Shown: positions 36,131 to 45,565, counted from the stretch's first letter. The stretch: DNA of 64,000 nucleotides from GCA-002793235 sp965267355 (GCA_965267355.1 OZ253956.1:1984001-2048000); one strand, 5' to 3'. Notes: a model not told the origin generated them from the letters alone. Numbers and translations: made by a program.

Positions 36131-36927
36131 CTCTGTTGCTTTTTCTCATTCATTTTATACATCAAATTATAAAACAGATTCGGGAAAAAGGTTTTAAAAG
36201 GAATGGCTAGTAATTCTTTACTGCCAATATATTTATGGTTTCTATTCGATTTTAATGTAGCTATAAACTTCTTGGCAAAAATGCCTGTTTTCATTCCGTT
36301 TTCTTGTGCAGGACTATTTTTATTAAAAGTACTTCCATCTCCTTTAACTGCATTTAAAGTGACGTTGGTATTGATAAAACCAGGCGCAACCAATAACACA
36401 GAAACATTATGTTTTCTTAATTCTAATCTAAAAGAATCGTAAAAACCATATAATGCATGTTTAGATGCTGCGTAAGTTGAAAGTCCTGGTAGCCCAAATT
36501 TTCCAACTATGCTGGTAATAACAGCAATTTTACCACTTTGTTGTTTTTGCATAATTGGAGCAACAGCTTTTGCTAAAGCTACATTTCCAAAGTAGTTGAT
36601 GTTCATTAACTTTTGTTCTACTTCTGTTTTTGTTTCAAGAGCTATTCCTTCTTGGCTAATACCACCATTATTTATAAGAATGTCAATTCTACCAAACTTA
36701 TCCATTACTTGTTTGGTCCAGTTATCAGCATTTTGATGTTGCTCTAAATCAATGGGTAATACAAATATGTTTTCTGTATTACAATTATTTGCCACTCGTT
36801 CTAGTTCTTCTTTTCTTCTAGCAGAAAGCACAAGTTTGCAGCCTTCTTTTACTAACTGTAATGCAATTGCTTCACCAATTCCGGAAGAAGCACCTGTAAT
36901 CCAAATCACTTTGTCAGATAAGTTCAT
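36127..36927 (-). CDS. Short-chain dehydrogenase/reductase
   Basis: The 266-aa protein has the classical SDR pattern: ITGASSGIGEAIAL (NAD(P)-binding TGxxxGIG, about residues 10-23), NNGG (about 87), catalytic Ser in ITSIVGKFGLP and YAASKHAL with the Tyr/Lys pair. Arg/Ser after the first strand (LSARRKEEL) suggests NADP(H) preference. The substrate is unknown; relatives are annotated as acyl or carbonyl reductases. A variant box TATATTCGC lies 3 nt upstream of the ATG on the minus strand (36931-36939). Confidence 0.9.
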   Translation of the reverse strand: MNLSDKVIWITGASSGIGEAIALQLVKEGCKLVLSARRKEELERVANNCNTENIFVLPIDLEQHQNADNWTKQVMDKFGRIDILINNGGISQEGIALETKTEVEQKLMNINYFGNVALAKAVAPIMQKQQSGKIAVITSIVGKFGLPGLSTYAASKHALYGFYDSFRLELRKHNVSVLLVAPGFINTNVTLNAVKGDGSTFNKNSPAQENGMKTGIFAKKFIATLKSNRNHKYIGSKELLAIPFKTFFPNLFYNLMYKMNEKKQQR

Positions 36928-37050
36928 AATGCGAATATAGTAATCGCCAAAATTGCTTTTTGTTAAAAGAAGTTAACTTTTTAACGCTTAGTTCTTTAAA
37001 ACCTTTAAAAGCAAATACTTAAAATAATTTAATTTATTTTGTGATAATGT

Positions 37051-37080
37051 TTGTTGGAGAAATAAAAAAGTCTATTTTTG
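37051..37080 (+). promoter_or_regulatory. Promoter of rpmH
   Basis: TTG at 37051-37053 and TATTTTTG at 37073-37080 (followed by CC), with a 19-nt spacer, fit the Bacteroidota consensus. The box is 36 nt upstream of the L34 start. Confidence 0.6.
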
Positions 37081-37116
37081 CCAACCGAATTTAAGGACAG
37101 ATTAAAAATTTAAGTG

Positions 37117-37278
37117 ATGAGTAAACGTACATTTCAACCATCAAGAAGAAAAAGAAGAAACAAACATGGTTTCATGAGCAGAATGGAATCTGTTAATGGT
37201 AGAAAAGTTCTTTCTAGAAGAAGAGCTAAAGGAAGAAAGAAATTATCTGTGTCGGATGAACCAAGACACAAGAAGTAA
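37117..37278 (+). CDS. rpmH: 50S ribosomal protein L34
   Basis: This 53-codon gene encodes a very basic protein starting MSKRTFQPSRRKRRNKHGF and containing GRKVLSRRRAKGRKKLSV, the unmistakable L34 pattern, with a short C-terminal extension (SDEPRHKK) beyond the usual 44-46 residues. It is bracketed by a good promoter and a strong terminator, so it is a single-gene unit. It is not next to dnaA or rnpA here, unlike in many other bacteria. Confidence 0.97.
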   Translation: MSKRTFQPSRRKRRNKHGFMSRMESVNGRKVLSRRRAKGRKKLSVSDEPRHKK

Positions 37279-37296
37279 TGATATATTTTACAATTG

Positions 37297-37328
37297 AAAG
37301 GGAAGCAAGTTTTGCTTCCCTTTTTTTT
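37297..37328 (+). terminator. Rho-independent terminator of rpmH
   Basis: A 9-bp GC-containing core GGGAAGCAA/TTGCTTCCC (37300-37308 and 37312-37320), extended by A-T pairs, with a 3-nt loop, is followed by eight T residues. Confidence 0.9.
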
Positions 37329-37427
37329 GAACAAAATTTTAAATCAATGTTGAAAAGTTCCGCTGAAAAATTAGATTCTATGAAGTAATTTCGTAAAGAT
37401 TTTTTAAGCACTAAAAATTATCTAACT

Positions 37428-40247
37428 ATGCCAAAAGACGCTAGCATCAAACACATTTTAATTATTGGATCGGGACCTATTATTATTGGTCAAGCATGTG
37501 AATTCGATTATTCAGGATCTCAAGCATCAAGATCATTAAGAGCAGAAGGAATTACGGTTTCATTAATAAACTCTAATCCTGCTACCATTATGACAGATGA
37601 GGTTACAGCAGATAACATTTATCTGTTACCATTAGAGCCTGCATCTATCGAACAAATTTTAGAGGAGCATCCAGATATTGATGCAGTGTTACCATCAATG
37701 GGTGGACAAACAGCATTGAACTTAGCTATTGAGTGTGAGAAGATGGGAATTTGGGAAGAGCACAATGTTAAGATGATAGGTGTTGACACTAAGGCAATTG
37801 ATATTACTGAAGATAGAGAGTTATTCCGTCAGAAGATGGAAGAGATTGACATTCCAATGGCACCTTCTATAACAGCTAAATCATACTTAGAAGGTAAAGA
37901 GATTGCTCAGAAGTTAGGTTTTCCATTAGTAATTCGTCCTTCTTTTACTTTAGGAGGAACTGGTGGTTCTGTAATATATGATCCAGCAGAATACGAAGAT
38001 GCATTACACAGAGGATTGAAAGCGTCACCAATCCATGAGGTGATGATTGACAAAGCGGTTGTTGGTTGGAAAGAATATGAGTTAGAGTTGTTGAGAGATA
38101 AAAATGATAATGTAGTAATCATCTGTTCTATTGAGAACTTTGATCCTATGGGAATTCATACTGGAGATTCTATCACAGTAGCTCCTGCCATGACTTTATC
38201 GGATACTACTTTCCAAAAGATGCGTAACATGGCTATTAAAATGATACGTTCTATTGGGAACTTTGCTGGTGGATGTAACGTTCAATTCTCGGTAAGCAAT
38301 GATGAAAATGAAGATGTAATTGCGATTGAGATTAACCCAAGGGTATCTCGTTCATCAGCATTAGCATCAAAAGCAACGGGTTACCCAATTGCTAAAATTG
38401 CTTCTAAATTAGCTATAGGATATACCTTAGATGAGTTAACCAATCCAATTACTGGTTCTACATCAGCTTTATTTGAGCCTACATTAGATTATGTAATTGT
38501 AAAAGTCCCTAGGTTTAATTTCGACAAGTTTAAAGGTTCTGATAGAAGATTAGGTTTCCAAATGAAATCTGTTGGAGAGGCGATGGGAATTGGACGTTCT
38601 TTCCAAGAGGCTTTACAAAAAGCTTGTCAGAGTTTAGAAATTAACAGAAACGGATTAGGTGCTGATGGTAGAGAGTTAACCAATCAAGATGAGGTTTTAC
38701 ATAGTTTAGGAACTCCAAGTTGGGATAGGCTGTTTCACATCTACGATGCAATTAAGATGGGAATCCCGTTTAAGACCATTCATGAGAAAACCAAAATTGA
38801 TCACTGGTTTTTACGTCAAATAGAAGATTTCATTAAATTAGAAAAGAGAGTAGAAAAATATACTCTTGAAGATATTCCGAAAGACTTATTATTTGAAGCT
38901 AAGCAAAAAGGTTATGCAGATAGACAAGTTGCTCACTTATTAAAGTGTTTAGAAAGTGAGGTTTACGCTAAGCGTAATGAAATGGGAATTAAACGTGTGT
39001 ACAAGTTAGTTGATACTTGTGCGGCAGAGTTTCCAGCGGAAACACCTTTTTACTACTCAACGTTTGAAGAAGAAAACGAATCAGTTGTAACAGACAAGAA
39101 AAAGATTGTTGTATTAGGTTCAGGACCAAACAGAATTGGACAAGGAATTGAGTTTGACTACAGTTGTGTCCATGGTGTAATGGCTGCTAAAGAAGCAGGT
39201 TATGAAACCATTATGATTAACTGTAACCCAGAAACAGTTTCTACTGATTCTGATACTGCTGATAAACTTTACTTTGAGCCAGTATTCTGGGAGCACATTT
39301 ACGATATTATTCAGCACGAAAAACCAGAAGGCGTTATTGTCCAGTTAGGTGGACAAACTGCATTGAAGCTAGCTGAAAAATTAGAGAAATACGGAATCAA
39401 AGTAATGGGTACTTCATTTGAAGCGTTGGACATTGCTGAAGATAGAGGTCGTTTTTCTGATGTATTAAAGAAATTAGATATTCCATACCCTAAATATGGA
39501 GTTGTAGAAAGTGCTGAGCAAGCATTAGAGCTTTCTAGAGAATTAGGGTTTCCATTATTAGTGAGACCATCTTACGTATTGGGTGGACAGAAAATGAAGA
39601 TTGTAATTAGCGAAGAGGAATTAGAACATCACGTGGTTGATATTCTAAGAGCTATGCCTAACAATCAGATTTTGTTAGACCACTTTTTAGGTGGAGCGAT
39701 TGAAGCAGAAGCTGATGCCATTTGTGATGGTGAAAACACTTACATTATAGGTATTATGCAGCACATTGAGCCAGCAGGTATTCACTCTGGTGATTCTTAT
39801 GCAGTATTACCTCCATACAATTTAGGAGACTTAATTGTAACACAAATTGAAGAGATTACTAAAAAGATAGCGGTAGAGTTAAAAACGGTTGGTTTAATTA
39901 ACATTCAGTTTGCTATTAAAGATGATAAGGTTTATGTAATTGAGGCTAACCCAAGAGCATCTCGTACTGTACCATTTATTGCAAAAGCTTACAGAGAGCC
40001 GTACGTGAAATATGCTACTAAAGTAATGCTGGGTGACAAAAAAGTAACAGATTTTGATTTCAAACCTTATCAGAAAGGTTATGCCATTAAGATACCTGTA
40101 TTCTCTTTTAATAAGTTCCCTAATGTAGATAAAGAATTAGGCCCAGAGATGAAGTCTACCGGTGAAGCAATACGTTTTATCGATTCATTAAAGGACAAAT
40201 TCTTTAGAGAAATTTACGCTGAAAGGAATCTGTACTTGAGTAGGTAA
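37428..40247 (+). CDS. carB: Carbamoyl-phosphate synthase large subunit, lacking the C-terminal allosteric domain
   Basis: The 939-aa enzyme makes carbamoyl phosphate for arginine and pyrimidine synthesis. Both ATP-grasp halves are present: ILIIGSGPIIIGQACEFDYS and GFPLVIRPSFTLGGTGGS in the first, VVLGSGPNRIGQGIEFDYSC and GFPLLVRPSYVLGGQ in the second (from about residue 560), with the oligomerisation segment between. The protein stops soon after the second ATP-grasp domain, about 130 residues shorter than the 1,070-aa enterobacterial enzyme, so the MGS-like domain that binds UMP/IMP/ornithine is missing. To my knowledge this short form is usual in Flavobacteriia. carA is not adjacent. A variant box TAATTTCG lies 34 nt upstream. 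Confidence 0.95.
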   Translation: MPKDASIKHILIIGSGPIIIGQACEFDYSGSQASRSLRAEGITVSLINSNPATIMTDEVTADNIYLLPLEPASIEQILEEHPDIDAVLPSMGGQTALNLAIECEKMGIWEEHNVKMIGVDTKAIDITEDRELFRQKMEEIDIPMAPSITAKSYLEGKEIAQKLGFPLVIRPSFTLGGTGGSVIYDPAEYEDALHRGLKASPIHEVMIDKAVVGWKEYELELLRDKNDNVVIICSIENFDPMGIHTGDSITVAPAMTLSDTTFQKMRNMAIKMIRSIGNFAGGCNVQFSVSNDENEDVIAIEINPRVSRSSALASKATGYPIAKIASKLAIGYTLDELTNPITGSTSALFEPTLDYVIVKVPRFNFDKFKGSDRRLGFQMKSVGEAMGIGRSFQEALQKACQSLEINRNGLGADGRELTNQDEVLHSLGTPSWDRLFHIYDAIKMGIPFKTIHEKTKIDHWFLRQIEDFIKLEKRVEKYTLEDIPKDLLFEAKQKGYADRQVAHLLKCLESEVYAKRNEMGIKRVYKLVDTCAAEFPAETPFYYSTFEEENESVVTDKKKIVVLGSGPNRIGQGIEFDYSCVHGVMAAKEAGYETIMINCNPETVSTDSDTADKLYFEPVFWEHIYDIIQHEKPEGVIVQLGGQTALKLAEKLEKYGIKVMGTSFEALDIAEDRGRFSDVLKKLDIPYPKYGVVESAEQALELSRELGFPLLVRPSYVLGGQKMKIVISEEELEHHVVDILRAMPNNQILLDHFLGGAIEAEADAICDGENTYIIGIMQHIEPAGIHSGDSYAVLPPYNLGDLIVTQIEEITKKIAVELKTVGLINIQFAIKDDKVYVIEANPRASRTVPFIAKAYREPYVKYATKVMLGDKKVTDFDFKPYQKGYAIKIPVFSFNKFPNVDKELGPEMKSTGEAIRFIDSLKDKFFREIYAERNLYLSR

Positions 40248-40317
40248 TGACAATTTGACTGAAAAGCTAAATTGGAAAGGTTATTGACATTCTCACGGAC
40301 ATAAACAATATGTTATT

Positions 40318-40617
40318 ATGATAATATTTGAAGCGAGTGTGCCTGGGTTTGTGAGAACCATTCTTATTCTATTCATTATTTTTTACGGATTTAGATTATT
40401 ATCCAGATACGTATTCCCATGGCTGTTAAAGAGATGGATAAACAAAAAGATGGGACAGTTCCAAAATCAGGCTGGAGGACAATTTCAAAACCAACAACAA
40501 GCTAAAGATTTCGCTAAAGAACACGAAGGAGAAGTAAAGATAAAATCAAGAGGGACTAAATCTAAACCAGAGACGGACGATATTGGTGATTTTGTGGATT
40601 ATGAAGAAGTGGAGTAA
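40318..40617 (+). CDS. DUF4834 family small membrane protein
   Basis: The 99-aa product has one N-terminal membrane helix (about residues 10-27), a basic segment (KRWINKKMGQ), a Gln/Asn-rich linker with two repeats of GQFQNQ, and an acidic end IGDFVDYEEVE that is characteristic of DUF4834 proteins. These occur only in Bacteroidota and have no known function. The gene follows carB by 70 nt. Confidence 0.82.
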   Translation: MIIFEASVPGFVRTILILFIIFYGFRLLSRYVFPWLLKRWINKKMGQFQNQAGGQFQNQQQAKDFAKEHEGEVKIKSRGTKSKPETDDIGDFVDYEEVE

Positions 40618-40620
40618 GTC

Positions 40621-41415
40621 TTATAAGTTATTACTATCTTCCATTTTAATGTTATCTAATGGTATTGGATGCCCTATATATTCAATGAAATCTACCATTG
40701 CCTCATGGACATCTTCAAAATAATCAAACGAGGTAGCAATTTTCAGTATATAATAATATTCTAATTCAGTATTAGAAATTGATATACTGTGTTTTTGATT
40801 TTTTCCTTCGAAACCCACAATGTCAAATAGATTTTGTGAATAATCATATGTTATATAAATACTGTTCCATAAACGGCCTTTGTTTAATGACCATTTTGTT
40901 TTGTCAGTAAATGAAAAATCCCATAAACTCTTAAGTTTACTGTCAGTTGCTAGTAAAAATAATTCTGCCAATTCAATAGCATTTGACACTTCCTCTTTTG
41001 TAGGTTCTTTATAGTAATGTTCAAGTTTATGCCTAAGTGTTCTGACTTTTGCTATTATTTCTGCTGGAGCAAAATTCATGGCTTGCAAAAACCTTAATCT
41101 AGTTGGAATATCCTTTTTAGATGTTTGGTTTTTGGATTTTTGAATAAATTCTTCAATCACAGATGGAAAATTATTGGGATTTAATCCTAAAGCAGAAAAT
41201 ATTTTATCGGTTTGACAATCAATTGATCGTTTTGCATTAGTAAGAGCATTTATATTACCTCTTTGATTATCTATTTTATAATCTTTCTTACTATAATTGA
41301 GGAAATCTTTTGGTGATATTTCAAATTCATAATCTAATAAAGAACCAGTGTCAGGTATAATGATTCCCTCAGAAAAGTCAATTTTAATAATTTTTATTAT
41401 ATCTAAAATGGTCAT
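40621..41415 (-). CDS. Hypothetical protein with a HEPN-like helical segment
   Basis: The 264-aa cytosolic product matches no family I can name. A helical central region (about residues 55-150) contains RTLRHKLEHYY, with Arg 128 and His 133 giving an Rx4H arrangement as in HEPN-domain ribonucleases and their inactive relatives, followed by an amphipathic helix VSNAIELAELFLL. The C-terminal 100 residues look beta-rich. The gene has no obvious partner: DUF4834 converges on it and the GyrI-like gene lies upstream on the same strand. Codon usage is somewhat more AT-rich than neighbours by eye, so it may have been acquired. RNase activity is only a hypothesis. Confidence 0.6.
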   Translation of the reverse strand: MTILDIIKIIKIDFSEGIIIPDTGSLLDYEFEISPKDFLNYSKKDYKIDNQRGNINALTNAKRSIDCQTDKIFSALGLNPNNFPSVIEEFIQKSKNQTSKKDIPTRLRFLQAMNFAPAEIIAKVRTLRHKLEHYYKEPTKEEVSNAIELAELFLLATDSKLKSLWDFSFTDKTKWSLNKGRLWNSIYITYDYSQNLFDIVGFEGKNQKHSISISNTELEYYYILKIATSFDYFEDVHEAMVDFIEYIGHPIPLDNIKMEDSNNL

Positions 41416-41483
41416 ACTTTAGAAGTATCTTAGAATAGATAATATTGTATATTTTGGTTTAATATGATACCAAAATTAATATT

Positions 41484-42407
41484 CTATTTCACCGCAAAAT
41501 GAATCTCCGTTTGCAATTCATTTTCAGCGGTATCCATAGGAGAGTTTAAATAAAACTCCATAGGATCTATGCTTTTGTTAGGTTTAAACTTCTTTGCTCT
41601 ATGCCTTGAGTATAAAGAGCTCCAAGCATTACCTATGTGTCGGTATGGCCCTTTATGGTGTACAGCATGGGTTTTAGTTTTTGGTACAGAGCCAGTTATT
41701 ACTCCAGTCGGTAAACCTTCTGGTGTTTTAGATACTGGTATGCAAGCAGTATAAGAACATTGCTGTTTTACCATATCCCATTTATGATAAATAGAAAAAG
41801 GAGCTCCAGCCATTAAATCTTGTTTATCAGCCATAAACTCCATTAGCTTGCCATAGTTATCACCCATGTTTTGTTTCATTTCATCTATAGTACAGCTTAC
41901 TTTAATTCCAATATAATTACATCCATCAAAAGAAGAATCACCTTTAAAGTCTAATGTAGAGTGTACTTTACCATCTTCAGCTAGATCCTTCAACATGTTT
42001 AAGCCTCTGTCATAATCCATTCCAATAAAGGCTTCAGTCATCTTTTTCATCCAAAACAAAAAGAAAGGTAAGCTGCTATCCATCGTCCAGGTAGCTTTAG
42101 TTCCTTCCCCTTCAGAAGTTAATTTGAAAGCTACTTTCGCATGAGATTTCCATGGCTTTAAAAATTGTAAATCATAATCGATAGATTCATTTTCTACCTC
42201 ATTAATAATTTTCATTCCTCCAGCTCCAGTCAAATCACCTTCCCAATCGAAAGATTTTTTATCATCAGCTACAGATACTTTAACTCCTTTTTCCATAATT
42301 AGCCATGGAGACCATGTTGGCCAATTATCAAAGTTGTTAATTAAAGGAAATATCTCAGAAGGTTTTTTGTTGATTACAATCGATTTTGAAACATACATTT
42401 TAGGCAT
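41484..42407 (-). CDS. SRPBCC (polyketide cyclase-like) plus GyrI-like effector-binding fusion
   Basis: The 307-aa protein has two ligand-binding folds. Residues about 5-145 are an SRPBCC/START-like domain (SKSIVINKKPSEIFPLINN, WPTWSPW), and residues about 155-307 are a GyrI-like/AraC effector-binding domain (CNYIGIKVSCTIDEM, AVHHKGPYRHIGNAWSSLY). There is no DNA-binding domain, so it is probably a small-molecule binding or hydrolase-like protein rather than a regulator. This fusion is common in Bacteroidota. Ligand unknown. Confidence 0.85.
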   Translation of the reverse strand: MPKMYVSKSIVINKKPSEIFPLINNFDNWPTWSPWLIMEKGVKVSVADDKKSFDWEGDLTGAGGMKIINEVENESIDYDLQFLKPWKSHAKVAFKLTSEGEGTKATWTMDSSLPFFLFWMKKMTEAFIGMDYDRGLNMLKDLAEDGKVHSTLDFKGDSSFDGCNYIGIKVSCTIDEMKQNMGDNYGKLMEFMADKQDLMAGAPFSIYHKWDMVKQQCSYTACIPVSKTPEGLPTGVITGSVPKTKTHAVHHKGPYRHIGNAWSSLYSRHRAKKFKPNKSIDPMEFYLNSPMDTAENELQTEIHFAVK

Positions 42408-42437
42408 AGCTTTTCATTTTTTGAATTTCGAGCTATG
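42405..42437. repeat. 7-bp inverted repeat across the SRPBCC gene start
   Basis: CATAGCT (42405-42411, including the start codon) and AGCTATG (42431-42437) are separated by 19 nt. It could be an operator or a weak 5' hairpin; the evidence is only the symmetry. Confidence 0.3.
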
Positions 42438-42521
42438 AAGATAAGAAATTACAGGATATAATTGACTCAATAATTTATCCATTTATATTTTAGAGTTATC
42501 TTTAGCCCATAAATTAAAGTT

Positions 42522-43619
42522 ATGGCTAAAAAAGTAATGATAGTGGTGGGTACTCGCCCAAACTTTATAAAGATAACTCAATTTGAAAAAGAATTTGCAG
42601 CTTATGGTGATGAGTTTGAGTACATTTTAGTGCACACCCAACAACATTACGATGAAAATATGTCTAACATATTTTTTAAACAACTTAAATTAAAGGAACC
42701 TCAATACTTAAATGTAACTCCATCAACTCCTGCCAATCAAATTGGACAAGCCATTATAGAAATTGAAAAGGCAGTTAATGAGCATCAACCAGATGCTTTA
42801 GTAGTTGTTGGAGATGTAAACTCTACATTGGCTGGAGCTATTGTAGGTAATAAAACTAAAACCAAATTATATCACCTTGAAAGTGGTTTAAGGAGTTTTG
42901 ATAATGAAATGCCAGAAGAGATAAATCGCTTGATTACTGATTTGGTTACGGATGGCTTCTTTGTAACTGAGCAAAGTGGCTATGACAACTTGATTAAAGA
43001 GGGAAAAGATGAAAGTCAAATTCATTTTGTTGGAAATACCATGATAGATACTTTGGTTGCTTTTGATGAGGTGATTCAGCAAAACACCATTCTTGCCGAT
43101 TTGGGTATAGAGAACCAATCATTTGTATTAATGACTATGCACCGACCAAGAAATGTTGACACTAAAGAACGCCTGGAAATTCTACTCAATATTATTGACA
43201 AAGTTGCAGAGAAGAACTATTTAGTGTTACCCATTCATCACCGAACAAAAAATAGTTTAATTAAACATAATTTGTTTGATAGACTGGAGAATAATGAAAA
43301 AGTAATTATTACCGAAGCATTGAATTATTTGGCTTTTCAAAAATTAATTAGCTCTTGCAAGTATGTGTTAACCGATAGTGGAGGAATACAAGAAGAGACT
43401 ACTTTTAGGCAAGTACCTTGTTTAACATTAAGAGATAATACCGAGAGACCATCTACAATTACTTTAGGTACCAATACTTTGGTAGAGTACAATTACGAGT
43501 CGGTAGCTTCAAAGATTAACGAGATAGAAAATGCTACTTATAAAACAGGTGAGATACCTCCGTTCTGGGATGGTAAGGCTACCAAAAGAATTGTTGAAGT
43601 TCTAAAAACAGAACTTTAA
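42522..43619 (+). CDS. wecB: UDP-N-acetylglucosamine 2-epimerase (non-hydrolysing)
   Basis: The 365-aa enzyme interconverts UDP-GlcNAc and UDP-ManNAc for surface polysaccharide synthesis. Typical stretches: VVGTRPNFIKI at the N-terminus, HTQQHYDENMSNIFF, VVGDVNSTLAG, HLESGLRSFDNEMPEEINR with active-site acidic residues, MTMHRPRNVD, and TDSGGIQEETTF for UDP binding. It stands apart from the other glycan genes in the window. Its stop overlaps that of the convergent permease gene in a shared TTAA. Confidence 0.94.
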   Translation: MAKKVMIVVGTRPNFIKITQFEKEFAAYGDEFEYILVHTQQHYDENMSNIFFKQLKLKEPQYLNVTPSTPANQIGQAIIEIEKAVNEHQPDALVVVGDVNSTLAGAIVGNKTKTKLYHLESGLRSFDNEMPEEINRLITDLVTDGFFVTEQSGYDNLIKEGKDESQIHFVGNTMIDTLVAFDEVIQQNTILADLGIENQSFVLMTMHRPRNVDTKERLEILLNIIDKVAEKNYLVLPIHHRTKNSLIKHNLFDRLENNEKVIITEALNYLAFQKLISSCKYVLTDSGGIQEETTFRQVPCLTLRDNTERPSTITLGTNTLVEYNYESVASKINEIENATYKTGEIPPFWDGKATKRIVEVLKTEL

Positions 43620-44638
43620 TCTTTAACCTTATCCGAAAGCATAATAGCAATTGACTTGGTTTTTTCAAAATGAGAACAAGTTATTACAATTATTACGGTT
43701 ACAGGTACACTAATTAACATACCCGTTACTCCCCATAAAACTCCCCAAAAAGAAAGGGCAAAAATGGCTACAAGAGGACTTATATTCAATGAACTTCCCA
43801 TCACTTTAGGTTCAATAAGATTTCCAATTAATAACTGTATAGATCCTACTATGCCTAAAACCATTAAACTTTCTGTAAACCCACCAAATTGTAATAAGCA
43901 AAACATAGCAGGAAAAAGAGTTGCTACCATTGATCCAACAGTTGGAATAAAATTTAAGATAAAGATTAAGAAAGCCCAAAACATAGGTGAGTCAATTCCT
44001 ATAAAGGATAATGCAATATAACTTACAATTCCGGTAATTAAACTTACCAAAGTTTTTAAACCAATGTAATTGGATATGGAATGCTCAATTTGATTTAAAA
44101 TCGAAGTAATTTCATTGTACTTTTCACTGGATGTAGCTGCTGCTTTTAACTTTTTACTAAAGTTAGTTTCTTCTAAGAAAATAAAAAGAGCATAAATAAC
44201 AATGAGTAAAGCGCTACCAAATAATTCACTAACCGAATTGAATATTTCCCTTAGCACTTTTCCAAAATCAAATTCTGCAGCATTGGTTTTTAAATACTCT
44301 ATAATGTTAATGTTTAAAGTCTCGTTTAACTGTGTTATTATTAATTCCACATTATTTTCATAGGCCGTATAATTGTTTGCAAGATTATTTATGTTGGTTA
44401 AAATTATTTTGGAGATTAAGCTCAACAATACAATTATAATTCCGGAAACAAATAAGTTTTTGAACCATGAAGGAAGCTTGTTACAAATAAAGTCAACTTT
44501 ATCTATTACGTGGCGTACTTTACGAATAAGGAACCAAAGCAGTAAAGCAAAAATAAAAGGAATTAAAAGTGTTTTGCCGTAGATTAAAACAATAACTATG
44601 GCAATGGCCGATATAAAAAAGTAAGCGGTGTTTTTCAT
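43616..44638 (-). CDS. AI-2E family transporter
   Basis: The 340-aa product has about seven to eight membrane helices with the AI-2E/PerM arrangement: two N-terminal helices, a periplasmic helical region (about 75-135), and the C-terminal ISPLVAIFALSFWGVLWGVTGMLISVPV stretch split here as SPLVAIFALSFWGVLWG and MLISVPV. The name comes from E. coli TqsA, but most members are thought to move ions or other small solutes, so autoinducer export should not be assumed. It is 3 nt downstream of the RluA-type gene and probably co-transcribed. Confidence 0.88.
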   Translation of the reverse strand: MKNTAYFFISAIAIVIVLIYGKTLLIPFIFALLLWFLIRKVRHVIDKVDFICNKLPSWFKNLFVSGIIIVLLSLISKIILTNINNLANNYTAYENNVELIITQLNETLNINIIEYLKTNAAEFDFGKVLREIFNSVSELFGSALLIVIYALFIFLEETNFSKKLKAAATSSEKYNEITSILNQIEHSISNYIGLKTLVSLITGIVSYIALSFIGIDSPMFWAFLIFILNFIPTVGSMVATLFPAMFCLLQFGGFTESLMVLGIVGSIQLLIGNLIEPKVMGSSLNISPLVAIFALSFWGVLWGVTGMLISVPVTVIIVITCSHFEKTKSIAIMLSDKVKD

Positions 44639-44641
44639 AAG

Positions 44642-45565
44642 TTAATCGTAAAACTTAAATCTAAACAATTTTAAGAAATCTTCTGGTACTTTGGTTTCAA
44701 AAGTCATTTCTTCTTGAGTTGAAGGATGTATAAAGGTAAGTTTTCTTAAATGCAAAGCCATTCGGTTAATCGGATTTTCTTTACTGCTATATTTTTTATC
44801 CCCTAAAATGGGGTGCCCAATGCTTTGTAGCTGAACCCTTAGTTGATGTTTTCGTTCAGTATCTAACCAAGCTTCAAGCATGGTGAAATACTCATTCTTC
44901 TTCACCACACTGCATCTGCTTATAGCTTCTTTACCTTTCTTTTTGTTTTCGGTAGTATAAACAATCAAGGCTTTACTTTCAGTTAAAAAATTGGTTAGCG
45001 TATCTTTATCTTTTTTTATGGTACCTTCAGTAATTACTAGGTACATATTTTTTGAACTGGTGGTAATCCAACTATCTTTTAATTCAAGTTGTGCCGATTT
45101 GCTTTTGGCAAAAACCATTAATCCAGAAGCTTCTCTGTCCAATCGGTGTACCACAAAAAGGCGTGCAGTTGGATTTTCCTGCTTAACATGTTGTGTGACA
45201 ATTCTGTATGCCGTTTGTCTTTTTTCTTTTTCTGAACCAACTGATAATAAACCACTTCGCTTATTGATTACGATTACATCATCATCTTCAAAAACTATTT
45301 TAATTCCTTCGTAAGATTGTTTTCTATGTGGGGAATCCCAATTTACAATTACCTTATCATTCGGCTTTAAAGGATGATTGTATTGTGTAATAATATCGTT
45401 ATTAACCTTAAACTGCTTATGGGTTAACATCCCTTTTATTTTATTACGCGATTTATCTTTAAGTTTCTTTATAAGAAATTGAAGTAACTCAGTTTCTTCA
45501 TCAACATCAAAAGTACTTTGTCTGCTTTTACGGTTAAATTTCGACTTGAAGGGTTTCTTGCTCAT
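44642..45565 (-). CDS. RluA family pseudouridine synthase
   Basis: The 307-aa protein has a basic N-terminus, an S4-type RNA-binding domain (ELLQFLIKKLKDKSRNKIKG, about residues 27-46) and the RluA catalytic domain with VHRLDREASGLMVFAKS (catalytic Asp about 143), ITEGTIKKD, and HQLRVQLQSIGHPILGDKKY. The RNA target (23S rRNA or tRNA) cannot be assigned. On the minus strand a variant promoter box TAATTTCGC (45599-45607) lies upstream. Confidence 0.92.
   Translation of the reverse strand: MSKKPFKSKFNRKSRQSTFDVDEETELLQFLIKKLKDKSRNKIKGMLTHKQFKVNNDIITQYNHPLKPNDKVIVNWDSPHRKQSYEGIKIVFEDDDVIVINKRSGLLSVGSEKEKRQTAYRIVTQHVKQENPTARLFVVHRLDREASGLMVFAKSKSAQLELKDSWITTSSKNMYLVITEGTIKKDKDTLTNFLTESKALIVYTTENKKKGKEAISRCSVVKKNEYFTMLEAWLDTERKHQLRVQLQSIGHPILGDKKYSSKENPINRMALHLRKLTFIHPSTQEEMTFETKVPEDFLKLFRFKFYD

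Noticed and set aside
40621..42407. A two-gene toxin-antitoxin pair (HEPN-like gene with the SRPBCC/GyrI gene)
   Set aside because: The second gene has no nucleotidyltransferase or antitoxin features and the 68-nt gap gives no sign of coupling.
43616..44638. Autoinducer-2 export function
   Set aside because: Family name only; no quorum-sensing gene is nearby and most members are not shown to move AI-2.
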